From the NCBI GenBank assembly GCA_900073065.1, contig FJOG01000007.1, positions 1,938,101 through 2,001,388 on the forward strand: a stretch of 63,288 bases of DNA, given 5' to 3'. The notes under the pieces are model-generated. The model had not been told where the DNA came from and ran no database searches. It saw only the letters and a list, made by a program, of their open reading frames with translations. Source of the DNA: Phialocephala subalpina (Eukaryota; Ascomycota; Leotiomycetes; Helotiales; Mollisiaceae). Shown in pieces: positions 12,467 through 23,346 of this stretch (its first letter is position 1; each line of letters opens with the position of its first letter). The position numbers and the translations under genes were made by a program.

Positions 12467-12814
12467 TGTAACGGTCGGCTCGCTCAGCTAATTGTAGGGT
12501 TGATTGTATGTAATAAGGATTAAGTGATTCCAATGAAGAGTATAGTTCAAGCCTGGTTACTAAGTATAGTATTAAGATACTGTATTTGAGTTGAGCACGA
12601 AGCTCTTATCTAAGGGAATCTTATTTGCTTATATAGAACCTTCCTGCTCTTAGATCCCAGTGGATCCCTTGGACCCCCTTGGAGTCCCTTGAGACTCCAG
12701 TGGACTCCGTCACGTGACTACTAAGTCCCGTGTTCCTATGATCCTAGGGTCTACTACAGGCGAGCTTACTCGCTTACTGAGCCTATGGTCCATTAGATCA
12801 TGTGAGTCGTAATA
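12467..12814 (-). repeat. 3' LTR of the chromovirus
   Basis: 348 bp, the same length as 18641-18988. On the minus strand it starts TATTACGACTC; the other copy starts TGTTACGACTC, so the TG end was lost by a transition. I counted about 26 differences between the copies, all transitions. Confidence 0.92.
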
Positions 12815-12903
12815 CTATCCCTCTTCTAGTTAGCGTAGTCCCGACGCTTAAATCAAGGTAAGGAAATATTGTCTTAAGGCCACGGCTTTTTTCCTTCCTC
12901 AAC

Positions 12904-13401
12904 ATGTCCTCAGACAGCGTCCGCAAATATAAAGAAAGAATCAAATTTGCTCGCGATATCGAAGACGCGGGTCTTAAAATGACACTTTGCTCGCATTATA
13001 CAAAGGAAAACCGAAAGTGCGTAATAGCTTCCGAAAAATCATTTCGTTGTATTAAGTGCGTTCGTCGCAAACGTTCTTACGATGGTCTGTCCGATACTTG
13101 GGAGAGGAACGTTCCTCGGGAAAGTGATTAGGAGGCTATCGACCGGCAAGAGCGTAAACTAGAGGAGTAAGAGGAGGAGGTAATAGCGAAGATATTGCGC
13201 CTCTGGAAATAACGTCGTTTGCTTCGTGAGCGTCGCTCCAAGATGGCTGCTCGAGGCCTTCGTTTCCTCGACGAGTTGAATGCTGCAAAGGCGAAAGAGA
13301 AGGAGGAATAGGAACGGCGCGAGCGCGAAGGCTCCGTCGTATCTGGGCTTATCTTTTCCGACGCGATCGACTTATCCGCGGTCCTTAGCTTAACCGACTA
13401 A
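12904..13401 (+). pseudogene. Extra reading frame antisense to pol, between integrase and LTR
   Basis: On the plus strand, 90 bp inside the 3' LTR, an ATG opens a frame with MSSDSVRKYKERIKFARD, then a cysteine motif (CSHYTKENRKCVIA, FRCIKCVRRKR) and a long charged, probably coiled-coil tail (EEEVIAKILRLWK, RRLLRERRS, LDELNAAKAKEKEE). Stops at 13129 and several later points fit Gln or Trp codons changed by RIP, and the frame ends near 13401. It lies downstream of the chromodomain and runs against pol. The Cys pattern resembles a zinc-binding nucleic-acid-associated module. It belongs to the element rather than the host, because it lies between pol and LTR. Confidence 0.6.
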
Positions 13402-13449
13402 AACGTGGACCTTGTTTTCTAGGCAACTTTAAATTTTGACGGTAAAACG

Positions 13450-13891
13450 ACTCAAACTTCTCATAGCAATTAAAGTTTCGTTTGGGTTCCCATGTGTTTT
13501 CCGAGTGTAAGTATCCTTGCCATTTAACCAAATACTTGACTTGTTTTCTGACGTATTAGCAATTTAGGATCTCTTTTACGTCGTATTCGGCGTTTAAGTT
13601 GACTAGTGCGATTTCGACTTTTGGGGCTCGCAATGCCCCTAATAGTGCCGGTTCGAAGAGAGATATATGAAATACCGGATGTATATTCATATTACTAAGT
13701 AACGCAAATTCGTAATTAATTGGACTTTTGACTTTCTTGATTTTATATAGTCTAATTTTCTTATGATCTAATTTGTCGCTTAATCGTTTCGTTTTAATGT
13801 TTCGGCGAATTAAATAAACTTTATCCCCCTCTTTAAGCGTAAATTCTATATTACGATGCTTATTATAGTATAATATTAACTTAGTAGCCAC
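13450..13891 (-). pseudogene. Integrase C-terminus and chromodomain remnant
   Basis: 13891-13556 encodes an integrase C-terminal region (GDKVYLIRRNIKTKRLSDKL, then HPVFHISLFEP). After one in-frame stop the frame continues as a chromodomain (KYLVKWQGYLHSENTWEP, about 13530-13470). This places the element among chromoviruses, whose chromodomain directs integration to particular chromatin. Confidence 0.85.
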
Positions 13892-15514
13892 AAATTGTAT
13901 GTCTTCTGCAAGTCTTTCGCGTAAAGACTTTAGTTTATCGACTTAAATCCTAGCATTTTGTGCTTCCGACTCCATTGAGTACGGTATTTAATATGCCTTA
14001 GACTTATATTTATAGTTGGCGTAAAAAGGCGAGATCTTCGTACTCTCTATTGTTGTACTATTGTACGCGAATTATGCCAATGGCAATAGTTCCGCCTAAT
14101 TGTTTTATTAATAATTAACGTAGTAACGGAAGTATATTTCCATGACTTGATTTAATCGTTTTATTTGTCCGTTTATTTAGGGATGGAAAGCTATTGAAAG
14201 CTTTTACTTGATTCTTAGTAGTGCGATTAGGGTGGTTTAGAATTTCGAAGTAAAGAGTTTATCTCGGTTTAAGATAATCTCGTTTAGTACCCTATGATTA
14301 GCTATTACAATTCGCAAGAATGTATAAACTAAATCCTTTGCCGTGCATGTCTCAGAGTATGGGATTATATACGCGTATTTTGTGAGCTTATCCGTGATTA
14401 TAAGAATAGCGTCGTATTCGATATTCGATATTAATTCTTTCGAGGGTAGTAGCTTTACTACGAAGTCCTAAGCAATGGACTTCCAAGCGCTTGGAGGTGT
14501 ATTCGGTGATCGCATGTTGCTATAGGGAGTATACTTCGCGACTTTATTTCGAATGCACGTATCGCATTTACTAATAACCTCGATGGCTTTCCCTTTGAGT
14601 CCTAGGATGTAGAAGTCCCTAGAGATCCGTTCTATAGTCTTCGTAATTCCCTAGTGTCTATGAGCTGGAAGTTCATACTGCGTTTTGATGAACCTTGACT
14701 GGAGATTCCTAGGAATATAGAGCTTCCCTTGGAATCGTAGTATTCCAAACTCATTCGTGAAAGGCCCTATTAATTGTTGCAAAGCCATCTTTGCGACAGA
14801 GTTTTTGTCGTAATTCCTTTTGAAGCTCTCGACAAGCGTCGTATCGACTAGCCTCGAAATAGTAGCAATTATTGCTCCATTAAATACTAAGCCGCCTTCA
14901 ACTTCCTTGAGTATTGCGTGTGAAGGTGGTTTAACGTCGTTTTAGTACTCCGATTTCCGGTTGAGAGCGTCTACTCTACCGTTTTCCGATCTTTTAATAT
15001 ATGAAATTTTGAAGTTATACGTGGCTAGCGTTTTAGCTTATCGTACTTGTCTTTAATTGAGTTCTTTCGTTGTAATGAAAAATACTAAGTTCTTATAATT
15101 AGTGTATACTTGTATTTGATATTTTGTTCCTTCCAAATAAACCCTCTATATCCGAAACGCTTCTATAATCGCAAGTAGCTCTTTATCGTAGATTTCGTAA
15201 TTTAATTCTATTAGTAACATCTTGCGAGAGTAATATGCGATTAGCTGCTATTTGCCTTACTCGCCGAGCTGGTTGAGTATTGCGCTAATTGCAAAATCTA
15301 ATGCGTTTATTTCAATAACGATATATTTGTCTAAGTCGAACGTAAGAAGGAACGGTGCTTCCGTAAAGCGTTGTTTGAGCTAGTCGAAGGCTCTTTGAGC
15401 TTTACTTGTCCACTCAAATGTTTAATCCTTCTTCGTTAATACTATCAAAAGTGCTACCACTATAGAATACTTTTTCACAAAGCGTCGGTAGAAGTTCGCA
15501 AATCCTAAAAAAGA

Positions 15515-15802
15515 CTATACGTCTTTAACTGTTTTGAGTACCTGCCAACTGAGTACTGTCGATACTTTCGCAGGGTTTATCGATAAGCCTCCGGCTGAGA
15601 CTACGTAGCTTAGGAAGTTTATTTTTTCCATATGGAATTCACACTTCTCGAGTTTACAAACTAAATTCGCATTTCTTAAGGCAATTAATATTACTTTAAC
15701 GTCGTCAATATATCTGGCGAGCGTTTTAAAGTACACTAAAATATCGTCTAAATAACAGATAACCGTAATGTCTAAGAATGGCCGTAAAACGGTGTTTATC
15801 AT
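15515..15802 (-). pseudogene. Reverse transcriptase fragment with YLDD box
   Basis: A 95-codon stretch contains ICYLDDILVYF, the catalytic YxDD box of Ty3/gypsy reverse transcriptase, followed by LEKCEFHMEKINFLSYVVS, the expected thumb-region sequence. Stops on both sides break the pol frame. Confidence 0.88.
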
Positions 15803-16699
15803 GCGTATACATGTGGCTAGCGCGTTGGTCAGACTAAAGAATATGACTAAGTATTCGTAATATCCGTGCTTTGTCTTAAACGCTATCTTTTATTCTTCTC
15901 CTTCCTTTATTCGGATCAAATTGTAAGTTCTACGCAAGTCTAACTTACTGAAGATCTTAGCTCTCTAAAGTCTGTCGCGTAGCTCATCCGCTAGCGGTAG
16001 TGGGTATCGGTTTTTGACGGTAATCTCATTGATCTTCCGATAGTCGATACATAGTCGTTTCGACTTATTTTTCTTTGGTACGAATAATACCGGGCTTTTT
16101 ACTAGTAAAGTTAATAGTCGTATAAATCCTTTTGCCAAATTCTCGTCGATGTATTCTTTAAGCGTCTTTAAGTCGTCTGCCGATATTTAGTAAATAAGTA
16201 AATACGGTGGTTCCTTTCCGTTTTATAGGGGTATTTCGTGGTTTTACTGCCCGTGCTTAAAGAGTGCCTCGATCCCTTTCTCGTTTCTAAAGAGGTTCAA
16301 AAACTCGTGGTATTCTATTAGTATTTGCTTTAATAGTGGATCCTAGGTATAGTATTTTAGCTCTTTTAAGGAAGTGGCGCAAACTTCTCTTTGGCTACTT
16401 GTTCCTATTTCGATGAACGAAATCCTACAAGTTTAGCACTTGTCAAACGTAAGCGTTTCCTTGACCCAGTCGATTATTGGGTTATGCTGTCTAATCCATA
16501 GTATCCCGAGTATAAGTGGGTGACCGATGTCAACTACGTCGAAGCTTATTCTCTCAATATGTCTTCTCCGCATGACTATGATTTGTGGTATAGTTTCCAC
16601 GTCGACTTGTCCGGAACTTAGAGGGCTTCCGTCGACCGTGATGATAGGGTATGATCGTGACTTGATTATCGTGGCCTATCCGTTGTCTAATACTAATTA

Positions 16700-16750
16700 T
16701 TTCGACACGTAATTGCCTGTTGCTCCCGAATCGATTATTGCTCTGATCTT
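16700..16750 (-). pseudogene. Retroviral-type aspartic protease active-site remnant
   Basis: The minus strand reads AIIDSGATGNYVS, the Asp-Ser-Gly motif of a retrotransposon protease, between the gag and reverse transcriptase remnants. Only the active-site neighbourhood is clear. Confidence 0.7.
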
Positions 16751-17740
16751 ATGCACACTTATTTGTACCACACAGAATAGCTGTCTGGCACCTCCTCTAA
16801 TGACACACATTTCTCGGTGCTACTGCCTACTAAGTATATCTTCCCACCGGCGGCCTGACCCGTTAGCGTAGATGAGCCGGAACACACGTCCTACACTAAG
16901 TAGTGATTATATTGCTCGTTCGAAGGTTTCTTCGTGATATGTAGAGTTATCCTCTATGTTTTGCCACATCTTTCGACTCGCGCTTTCCGCGAATACCTCG
17001 TAGTACCGTCTTACTACGGGTTCATGATTGGGTATAAGGAGAGCGTTGTTTAGCATGGGTAGCTGTTGCATGTAGCAGTTAGTGCCGTTGCGCTGTCTTT
17101 ATCCAATCCGTTGATGATTTTAATACACGACTTCGTATGTTTGGCCGTATTTTAGTCCTCTTGTGCCCGGTTGAAGCTCAACGTATAAAGCTCCCCCGTC
17201 TAAGTTCTGCCATTCACGTGTGCAGGCTGTAAGGCTGTCTTCTCGTTGATAGACATACCATTCTTGTCCTACCCGCGGGTAGTGTTCCGGCCAAAGGTTT
17301 AGTGCTGCAGGAGACCCTGGTGGTCCCCAGTCGTCGTATCTCGGTGGTTCTTCGTCCTTTGACTCAAATTCTTCCACAAATAGTTAGTGGCGGTCGGCCA
17401 AGGTCTTAATTCTATTAAACTGCCTTACTAAGTCGTTTACGTCGTCGTTTATTCTGTCAATTCTTTGCCATTGGTTATCCCTTGGGAGCCTTTCCCCTGC
17501 CGCTCGTCTGGCGAGGTTTGCTGCTTGCTCCTCTTAGAACCTCCGGAGGTCTTCTTCGGGGATTGGTCGAAACGTCCTTAAATCGTCTTCCAATTCCGGC
17601 CAAGTAGCTTGCGAATTGCTTTATTACTCGTCTAATCTTTCGCCGTTATACAATACTCTTCTCGTAATTGCATATATTTAGTGGAGTTCGTTGTAACCTC
17701 CTCGTCTAATCGCGTTAACTTATTTCTTCGAGCGTCCGTT

Positions 17741-18622
17741 CTATAGTTTGATTTTTCTATGTGAATTGGCTATGTGTCTCGAAAGGCTACATTCGAAGTA
17801 CAGCTTTTTTTCGCGACGTCGATTCATTTCGTCCTTAGAAAGTTGCTTCTTCTTTCCTTTGAAAATGGCATCGACCTTTATTAGTGAGTTGTAGTAATTA
17901 TAAGAGCTCGAGCTCTTTTTGCTTTTATTACTTCCTCTTTTGAACTTATTGGAGTAGTGCTTTCTCTTCTCAAGCGCTTGCTCGTACAGTTTGTTGTCAA
18001 AGTAGATAGCGTTATCTATTATAGTTTGTATTGAGTCGTGCTTATCGCGGCGCATTAATTCGTCTTTCACCGCATTTTTCAGCCCCTTGTAGAATTGAAC
18101 TATAAAAGCGTTCTCCCCCTAGCCCGTGATTCTACCTATGTACTACTGAAATTCTGCTGCGTAAGCTGATGCTACTCCGGTTTAGCGTAAGTTGGACAGC
18201 TTGCGTTCTGCGACTTTCTCTTCATCCACGTTCTTAAACACTTTGGTGATCTTTTCTTTGAACCCTTTAAACGTGCTAAAGATTTCCTTAGTCAAAGGGT
18301 CCCATTTCGTCGTTTGCCCTTCGCAGTCGAGGTAATCCTATTAGCTCGTCTCAATCCAATCGAAGGCTGCTCCAATCAAATATCTTGTGCACTAGAGAAT
18401 TTGCTCGTCTTCTATTCGGAACATATTCTCATTAAACTTAATGTAAAGTGCATATTGCATTAGGTATACTCGAAGCTTGCTTTTAGTGCCATCGAAAGTG
18501 TCGGGCTCGCGACTTTTGATTTTCTTCGATACTTTTACAACAAGTTCTAATGGGGCGGGCTTCGGAGTGCTTCTAAATGACGATAAAACGGTAAATATAG
18601 TGGAGTATTTAGCTAATATCAC
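17741..18622 (-). pseudogene. gag remnant of the chromovirus
   Basis: Two surviving frames (18622-18392 and 18070-17741) carry gag-like sequence. The first has PDTFDGTKSKLRVYLMQ, typical of Ty3/gypsy capsid N-termini. The second ends in a decayed zinc knuckle (YFECSLSRHIANSH), where the first Cys and other positions have changed. Stops separate the pieces. Confidence 0.75.
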
Positions 18623-18640
18623 AAAAGATGGTACTCAAAG

Positions 18641-18988
18641 TGTAACAATCGGCTCGCTCAACTAATTATAGGGTTAATTATATGTAATAAGGACTAAGTG
18701 ATTCTAATGAAGAGTATAATTTAAGCCTAGTTACTAAGTATAGTATTAAGATACTGTATTTGAGTTAAGCACGAAGCTCCTATCTAAGGGAATCCTATCT
18801 GCTTATATAGAACCTTCCTACTCCTGGATCCCAGTGGATCCCTTGGACCCCCCTGGAGTCCCTTGAGACTCCAGTGGACTCCGTCACGTGACCACTAAGT
18901 CCCGTGTTCCCATGATCCTAGGGTCTACTGCAGGCGAGCTTACTCGCTTGCTGAGCCCATGGTCCACTAGATCATGTGAGTCGTAACA
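18641..18988 (-). repeat. 5' LTR of the chromovirus
   Basis: 348 bp with canonical TG...CA ends on the minus strand (TGTTACGACTC ... CCGATTGTTACA), followed by AGTAA, which duplicates 12462-12466. Confidence 0.92.
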
Positions 18989-20254
18989 AGTAACAACGCA
19001 ATTAGTCTAGCTTGGCTACAGTAAATGTTTAAACGGTTTACTAAGCCTAAGGATTCTCGGGCGCGCTGGCTTCTTATAGTAAATAAATATTCCTCACACG
19101 TTAATATAGCCTTTGTAAACTAGGCAAACCATCATAAGATTATTATTATGATTTTTCCCTCTCATATAATTCATCGGCTTTAACCCTTAGATATTGGACT
19201 ATTTCAGCCTCTCTTAACTGCTTATTCTGTGGAGCTAGATGATTTGATAAATATAAGTGAAAGCCTTGTCTTAATATCCAAACGGTTCTTTTACTCTCTG
19301 TTTAAGCGTGCATAAGAAAAGTCCTTTATAGCGAAAAACATCCAATATGCATTTGCGAAGCCTGGAATCTGGCCTATTAACTTTACACTTGTCTTAGATT
19401 AGTTGAAAAAGCTTGTTCAAACTAAGGACTCTAAGGATGCCGATGTTCTTTTTACGCCTAAAACCGCTATAAACATTCGCCGCATAAAGAGGAAGCTTTA
19501 GAATACTCCAGCAGAAGAAAAGAAGAAGAAATTTGATCATTTTTTTGACGTCTTTAAGAAGTAGACTACTAAGGTTTCTGTAACCCAAAAAGAAGCTAGC
19601 AACCTTAGGGAAGCTATCATTTTGAAGCAATAGAAACGCAAGAAAGGCAAAAGACTCAACTTGGCAAGCGAGGAAACTCAGGGTGTTAATCTTTACTCAC
19701 CAAATAAGGTGGATAAAGCTCGGGAGTATCAAGTAGAGTAGGACCGGTTGGCAGCAGAAAAAGAGGAGGCAAAAAAGAGAGGAAGGCTGTCAGAGAAGCT
19801 AATAAGGCCAAGAAACAACAGGAGCAAGAAGAGAAGGAAGCACGTCAAGCTACTGCTCAATTGAAGAAGGATTTAAAGGCTACTTCGGCTTCCATTTTAG
19901 GAAAGGCTCTTTCTCTATCTTCCAAGTCGAAATCTACGACTAAGCTCTCTAAAGGACCCGTTTTGAAGGCTCCTAGGGTTAGAATAGCCCCTATCAGTCC
20001 TCAAAAGAAGCAAGACAAAATTCCCAAGAGCTTGATAGTTACACCAAAAGTGTTGGCACCAGAGGTAGAAGTAGTACAGCTTGGCAGGGGAGAGCGGCCT
20101 ATAAGGCTACTATAACGGTTCAAGAATACCAAATAAACTTGAAAACCTTTAATTTAATCAAATATTATACTCTTCTTTCAATTTCAAGTCAAAATCACGA
20201 CTAGTTGTTTTATAATAAAATTTTGAAGTTTAGTGGGGTATATTTTGGTGGAAC

Positions 20255-20294
20255 GTGCTTTTGGCAGGGATGTGCTTTGAGACGGGATCTCGGT
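20255..20294 (-). repeat. Right terminal inverted repeat of Fot1-like element
   Basis: Ends in GGGATCTCGGT immediately before the TA duplication at 20295-20296. On the minus strand it reads ACCGAGATCCCGT, matching the left repeat. Confidence 0.88.
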
Positions 20295-20563
20295 TAGTCA
20301 TCGCAAGAACACCTAAAAAAGACCCCATGCCATCATTGAAGCGTCGGCGAACATCGCATGAGCAAATTAAATCTGGTACGTGAATAAGATTTTCTAGCAA
20401 ATCAGAGCTAACACTGTGCAGCCGAAGCCTTTGACTCTGCAGAGACAGGACCAAACCACCCAGGAACTGAAGTATCTGGTCAGTACTGAGAATTGAAGTT
20501 TTTTGCTTTCAGAAGATAACGACTTGAATTGCAGGCGCTGTTGCACGCAGTTGTAAAAGATAC

Positions 20564-20836
20564 ATGACTCAAAGGAGCCTTGTCAGTGTCGAGCTACATT
20601 TCGCGACACCACTTTCTTCCAAAACCCAGAGGTGTGACGAGTGCGAAGTACTCGGTGACAAGCCTGCAGCTGCCCCTACCGTTCCTTCCCTGTCGAGAGC
20701 AGACCCATTTCAGAACGCCCCGCCCCCAATCGAATCATATCCAGCCGATGCGTTCACAGCCATAACATTCTGCTTCCCTGGCTTTGACGATGACATGGAG
20801 GATTTATTTGAGAATAGTACTCAGGATGCAGGGTAA
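20564..20836 (+). other. Possible C-terminal exon region of the interrupted host gene
   Basis: One frame is open here and ends in a Pro-rich then acidic tail (FCFPGFDDDMEDLFENST). It may be the last exon of the zinc-finger-like gene, but I could not join it in phase to exon 3 without crossing the stop at 20554, so it remains tentative. Confidence 0.25.
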
Positions 20837-20950
20837 GGAGAGGAGAACTCGATTGAGCCACCAAAGAGCACGTCGCGTTTATTACCTAATCTTCGCCTAT
20901 CATGAAAAATGCAACCGTGGTTAGCCAGAGATACATCATTTCCTTCCAGA

Positions 20951-21253
20951 ATGGCAAACACATCTTTCGCGGATGTAGTCGAGGTCACTGAACAAGAGCA
21001 CACTCTGGGCGAGCTTTCGAAGGCAAATCTGCAAATCGCGAAGAGCTTATTCGAGTCAAATGGTGTTGTAGCGTGGCGGTGCTTGTGGCCTCGAAATGAT
21101 AAGAAAGTTGAGCGAGAGACTTTGGACGCTCTAGGCATTCTGCCTCCCGAAAAGAACTTCATATACGTGAACACTAGGAGTCTGCTACCTCGAGAGATAG
21201 TCTATAACAAGGCGAGTTGGCCGTTGAAGATTGTTGTCTTACTTCCACACTGA
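20951..21253 (+). CDS. Hypothetical protein
   Basis: An open frame of 100 codons begins MANTSFADVVEVTEQEHTL and contains VVAWRCLWPRNDKKVE and IYVNTRSLLPREIVYNK. The composition looks coding rather than random, but I do not recognise the family. It may be a piece of a longer, partly decayed gene: further open stretches continue to about 21480, immediately before an AT-rich patch. There is no signal peptide or membrane segment. Confidence 0.3.
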   Translation: MANTSFADVVEVTEQEHTLGELSKANLQIAKSLFESNGVVAWRCLWPRNDKKVERETLDALGILPPEKNFIYVNTRSLLPREIVYNKASWPLKIVVLLPH

Positions 21254-21489
21254 CATGAGAATAGTTCGTGACGGCTTTTTTGGCATCACAGCTTCCGACC
21301 TCAAAGCTTCTTCAGATTTATGCGAGATATGCAACCACGACAGGTACCATCTCACTTCAAAGCTCCGACGCTGTAGTGCCACTCCATGTGCAAATGATTA
21401 TCCCTCACGACGAGTATCCTCTTTCCACGAAATCGACTGTGGTGGCCGCTGTATATATCTGAAGGGTGATGGACTTGCGTAACGTCCCT

Positions 21490-21775
21490 TTATTCCGCGA
21501 ATCTTGGCTGTACTCTATTTATTAATATATCGCAAACTTGGCCTTATAATCAAAATTCAAAACTAAAATTATAAATATTATTTAATTTTAAAAATATATA
21601 TAATATTTAAATTCTAAATAATTATTAATATTATTTTATAAGTTTATTTTATAAAGTTTAAACGAAATTCGTATACTTATTTACTAACGATAAAATCTAT
21701 TTATATTCGATAAGAGTATAAGAAAAAAAGCGTAATAATTACGCGACGAAGTATAATTATAGCGTGAGCTTCCGC
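21490..21775. repeat. Small AT-rich, RIP-like patch
   Basis: About 290 bp of very AT-rich sequence with the same texture as the two end blocks. It is probably a decayed repeat remnant. Confidence 0.6.
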
Positions 21776-22780
21776 ATTCGTTGCTCGTGGCGTATGTTCT
21801 TAACGGCTGCGTCTCCAAGTGGACACCGCATTATCTCTACTGCAAAACGGTTGGGTTAAGTTGCAGAGTCAAGGACTTGCCCCTGCGGTAACCTTCCCGC
21901 ATCTAGCTGTCACATCGTTAGGACTATTGCCTCGTCAGGACTATTACTATGTCAATTCTATATCTCATCAGTCTATCACCTCGCTAGGACTATTATCTCT
22001 CCCGCTACCTATATTACGGTCTTCGTAGAAGTGAGATAGATGGGATGGTTGGACATCATTTCTTGTAGCGTGGAATGTTGAACTTTTTTTTAAGTGATTT
22101 TAGATAGAATACATTCCTAGATATCGCATACATCGAGTTGTGCTTATGGCCATTAGATGGTATCTACAGGCGAGAAACGTGGAATATGAGAATAAGTGCG
22201 TGTTCAATAACTGCATCCTTTCAATCTCAAAGGCTCTCTTATCCCATTAAAGCTTCAACTCCAGCGTTCCCGGTGCCGCAATATATCGTCAATGGGGCGC
22301 ACGTGGAAGAGCCTAGGGCGGCTTTTTGGCCAGGAGCACTATCCCAACGCAGAACTCTGGCTAGGACAACCGTCCTATGACTCTGGGAATCCCAGGTTTC
22401 TAGGAGTGCTAAGTAACCCGCCCCAGATGTAAATCGGTCCTAACTGAGAGATCCTAGCTTGAAATTTTATCTAGGACTAATTACTTAGCCTCCAGACTGT
22501 CTCAGGATCCCCCTAGTCACAGGAGTGAACCCGCCGTAGGACATAAATTATAGGACAGGACATATAGGACACACCTCCTACGACAGAGGCCGTCTTAAGC
22601 GGCTATTTGTCCTGGGACAAATGGGCCAAGACAGATTCAAGTCTGGGGTTGCCTACCTAACACCCGTACCACTCTAGAGTTCCTCCGGGCACAGGATAGG
22701 TGTCCTACCTGATCATTTGTTGCAGGACAATTGTCCTAGACCTTCGTGATGTGCATAAGCCACTCTTGATGGATGGTTGA
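21776..22780. repeat. Short-repeat and palindrome-rich noncoding DNA
   Basis: A GGACTATT-containing unit recurs three times at 21915-21998. Further on, variants of TAGGAC/GTCCTA recur many times, with an 8-bp inverted repeat around a 2-nt spacer (22605-22622, ATTTGTCC/GGACAAAT) and a perfect 14-bp palindrome AGGACAATTGTCCT (22724-22737). No gene is supported. Confidence 0.5.
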
Positions 22781-22803
22781 CATGTCCTTCTGTCGACATG
22801 GCT

Positions 22804-23346
22804 CTACGATGTGCAACAAAAATTGATTTCATTTCCTCACGTGATAATGTATTGTGTACGAACCAAGTAGTGTTTACGAACCAAGTGGCGTGTACACTGC
22901 GTACGAACCAAGTGGTGTGTACAAACCAAAGTAGTGTGTGAAAACCAAGTGATCTTAGTTCGCCTCGCTCGAGATTATCTCGTCTGTTTGAGAGTACCTC
23001 GCTTTTTAGATGGTCTCCATCCAGGATTATACTTAGAACCTTCATTTCACCGATCACCTCGCCTTTTGGGTGGTTCCATCCAAGATGATTCTAAGGACTT
23101 CCACTTAGTGGACCTGTCGATCGGCCCAAACATTGGATCATATTTTATTGCTATCTGCTTTTCAATCGGTGGACAACTCGTTCACCAGCGCAATCAATCA
23201 TGGCAGAAAACTCTGGCCCAGCCCGGATGAGTCTGCAAGCCTCGCAGTCCGTGAAAAAAAAATGTCAGTAACAGCCGATAAACGGCTTCTTACTCGACGC
23301 CTTTCTACGATACGCAACAAAAAATTGATTTTATTCCTCACGTGAT
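22804..23346. repeat. Direct repeat pair (about 42 bp) bounding a 500-bp segment
   Basis: 22804-22844 and 23304-23346 are near-identical direct copies (both contain GCAACAAAAA...TTGATTT and end CCTCACGTGAT). Between them, 22996-23043 and 23057-23103 form an imperfect tandem pair with a 61-bp period. The origin is unknown; possibly a small non-autonomous element. Confidence 0.55.
22854..22952 (+). repeat. 18-bp tandem array, forward orientation
   Basis: About five degenerate copies of a unit close to GTGTGTACAAACCAAGTG. The same unit occurs on the opposite strand at 23930-24054. Confidence 0.7.

Larger units (their letters stand above)
12467..18988 (-). mobile_element. Ty3/gypsy chromovirus (LTR retrotransposon), RIP-degraded
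   Basis: A 6522-bp element inserted in the Fot1-like transposase, flanked by AGTAA duplications (12462-12466 and 18989-18993). It is coded on the minus strand, so its 5' LTR is 18641-18988. Order along the minus strand: gag (about 18620-17700), protease, reverse transcriptase, RNase H, integrase, chromodomain (about 13590-13450). A purine-rich tract (AGAAGAGGGATAG on the minus strand) abuts the 3' LTR at 12815. I could not match the primer-binding site to a tRNA. Frames are full of stops that C-to-T changes explain, so it is dead. Confidence 0.9.
11561..20294 (+). mobile_element. Fot1/pogo-type DNA transposon, degenerate, split by an LTR element
   Basis: Bounded by TA target duplications (11559-11560, 20295-20296) and terminal inverted repeats starting ACCGAGATCCCGT, matching at about 38 of the first 40 positions. 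The transposase frame starts at 11645 (MARSNKSALV) with a psq-type helix-turn-helix, continues to NFDEKSFLIG near 12190, is cut at 12466 by the chromovirus, resumes at 18994, and ends near 20115 with a Lys-rich tail. Many stops sit where Gln or Trp is expected. Of the DDE residues, the first (NFDEK) and third (PLDIGLFQPL) remain, while the second is Asn (IVNKYSSH instead of IVDGHSSH). It is therefore inactive. Without the inserted element it would be about 2.2 kb. Confidence 0.88.
11090..20478 (+). pseudogene. Zinc-finger-like host gene interrupted by a nested transposon
   Basis: Exon 1 (11090-11383) encodes CPSPSCDF, then a His-rich stretch and FCVFCGN...HWLLNH, suggesting two zinc-binding motifs. 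A 48-bp intron (GTAATT...CACAG) leads to exon 2 from 11432. At 11560 the transposon begins; removing it and one TA copy restores the frame exactly, with ATA (11558-11560) followed by GTC at 20297. Exon 2 then ends at 20375 (GTACGT donor) and exon 3 is 20422-20478. A possible next exon with NCRRCC and PCQC cysteine pairs carries a TAA at 20554-20556 and a later TGA, so damage goes beyond the insertion. I cannot assign the family; a DNA-binding protein is a guess. A fragment of 11090-11410 alone could still be translated. Confidence 0.55.
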
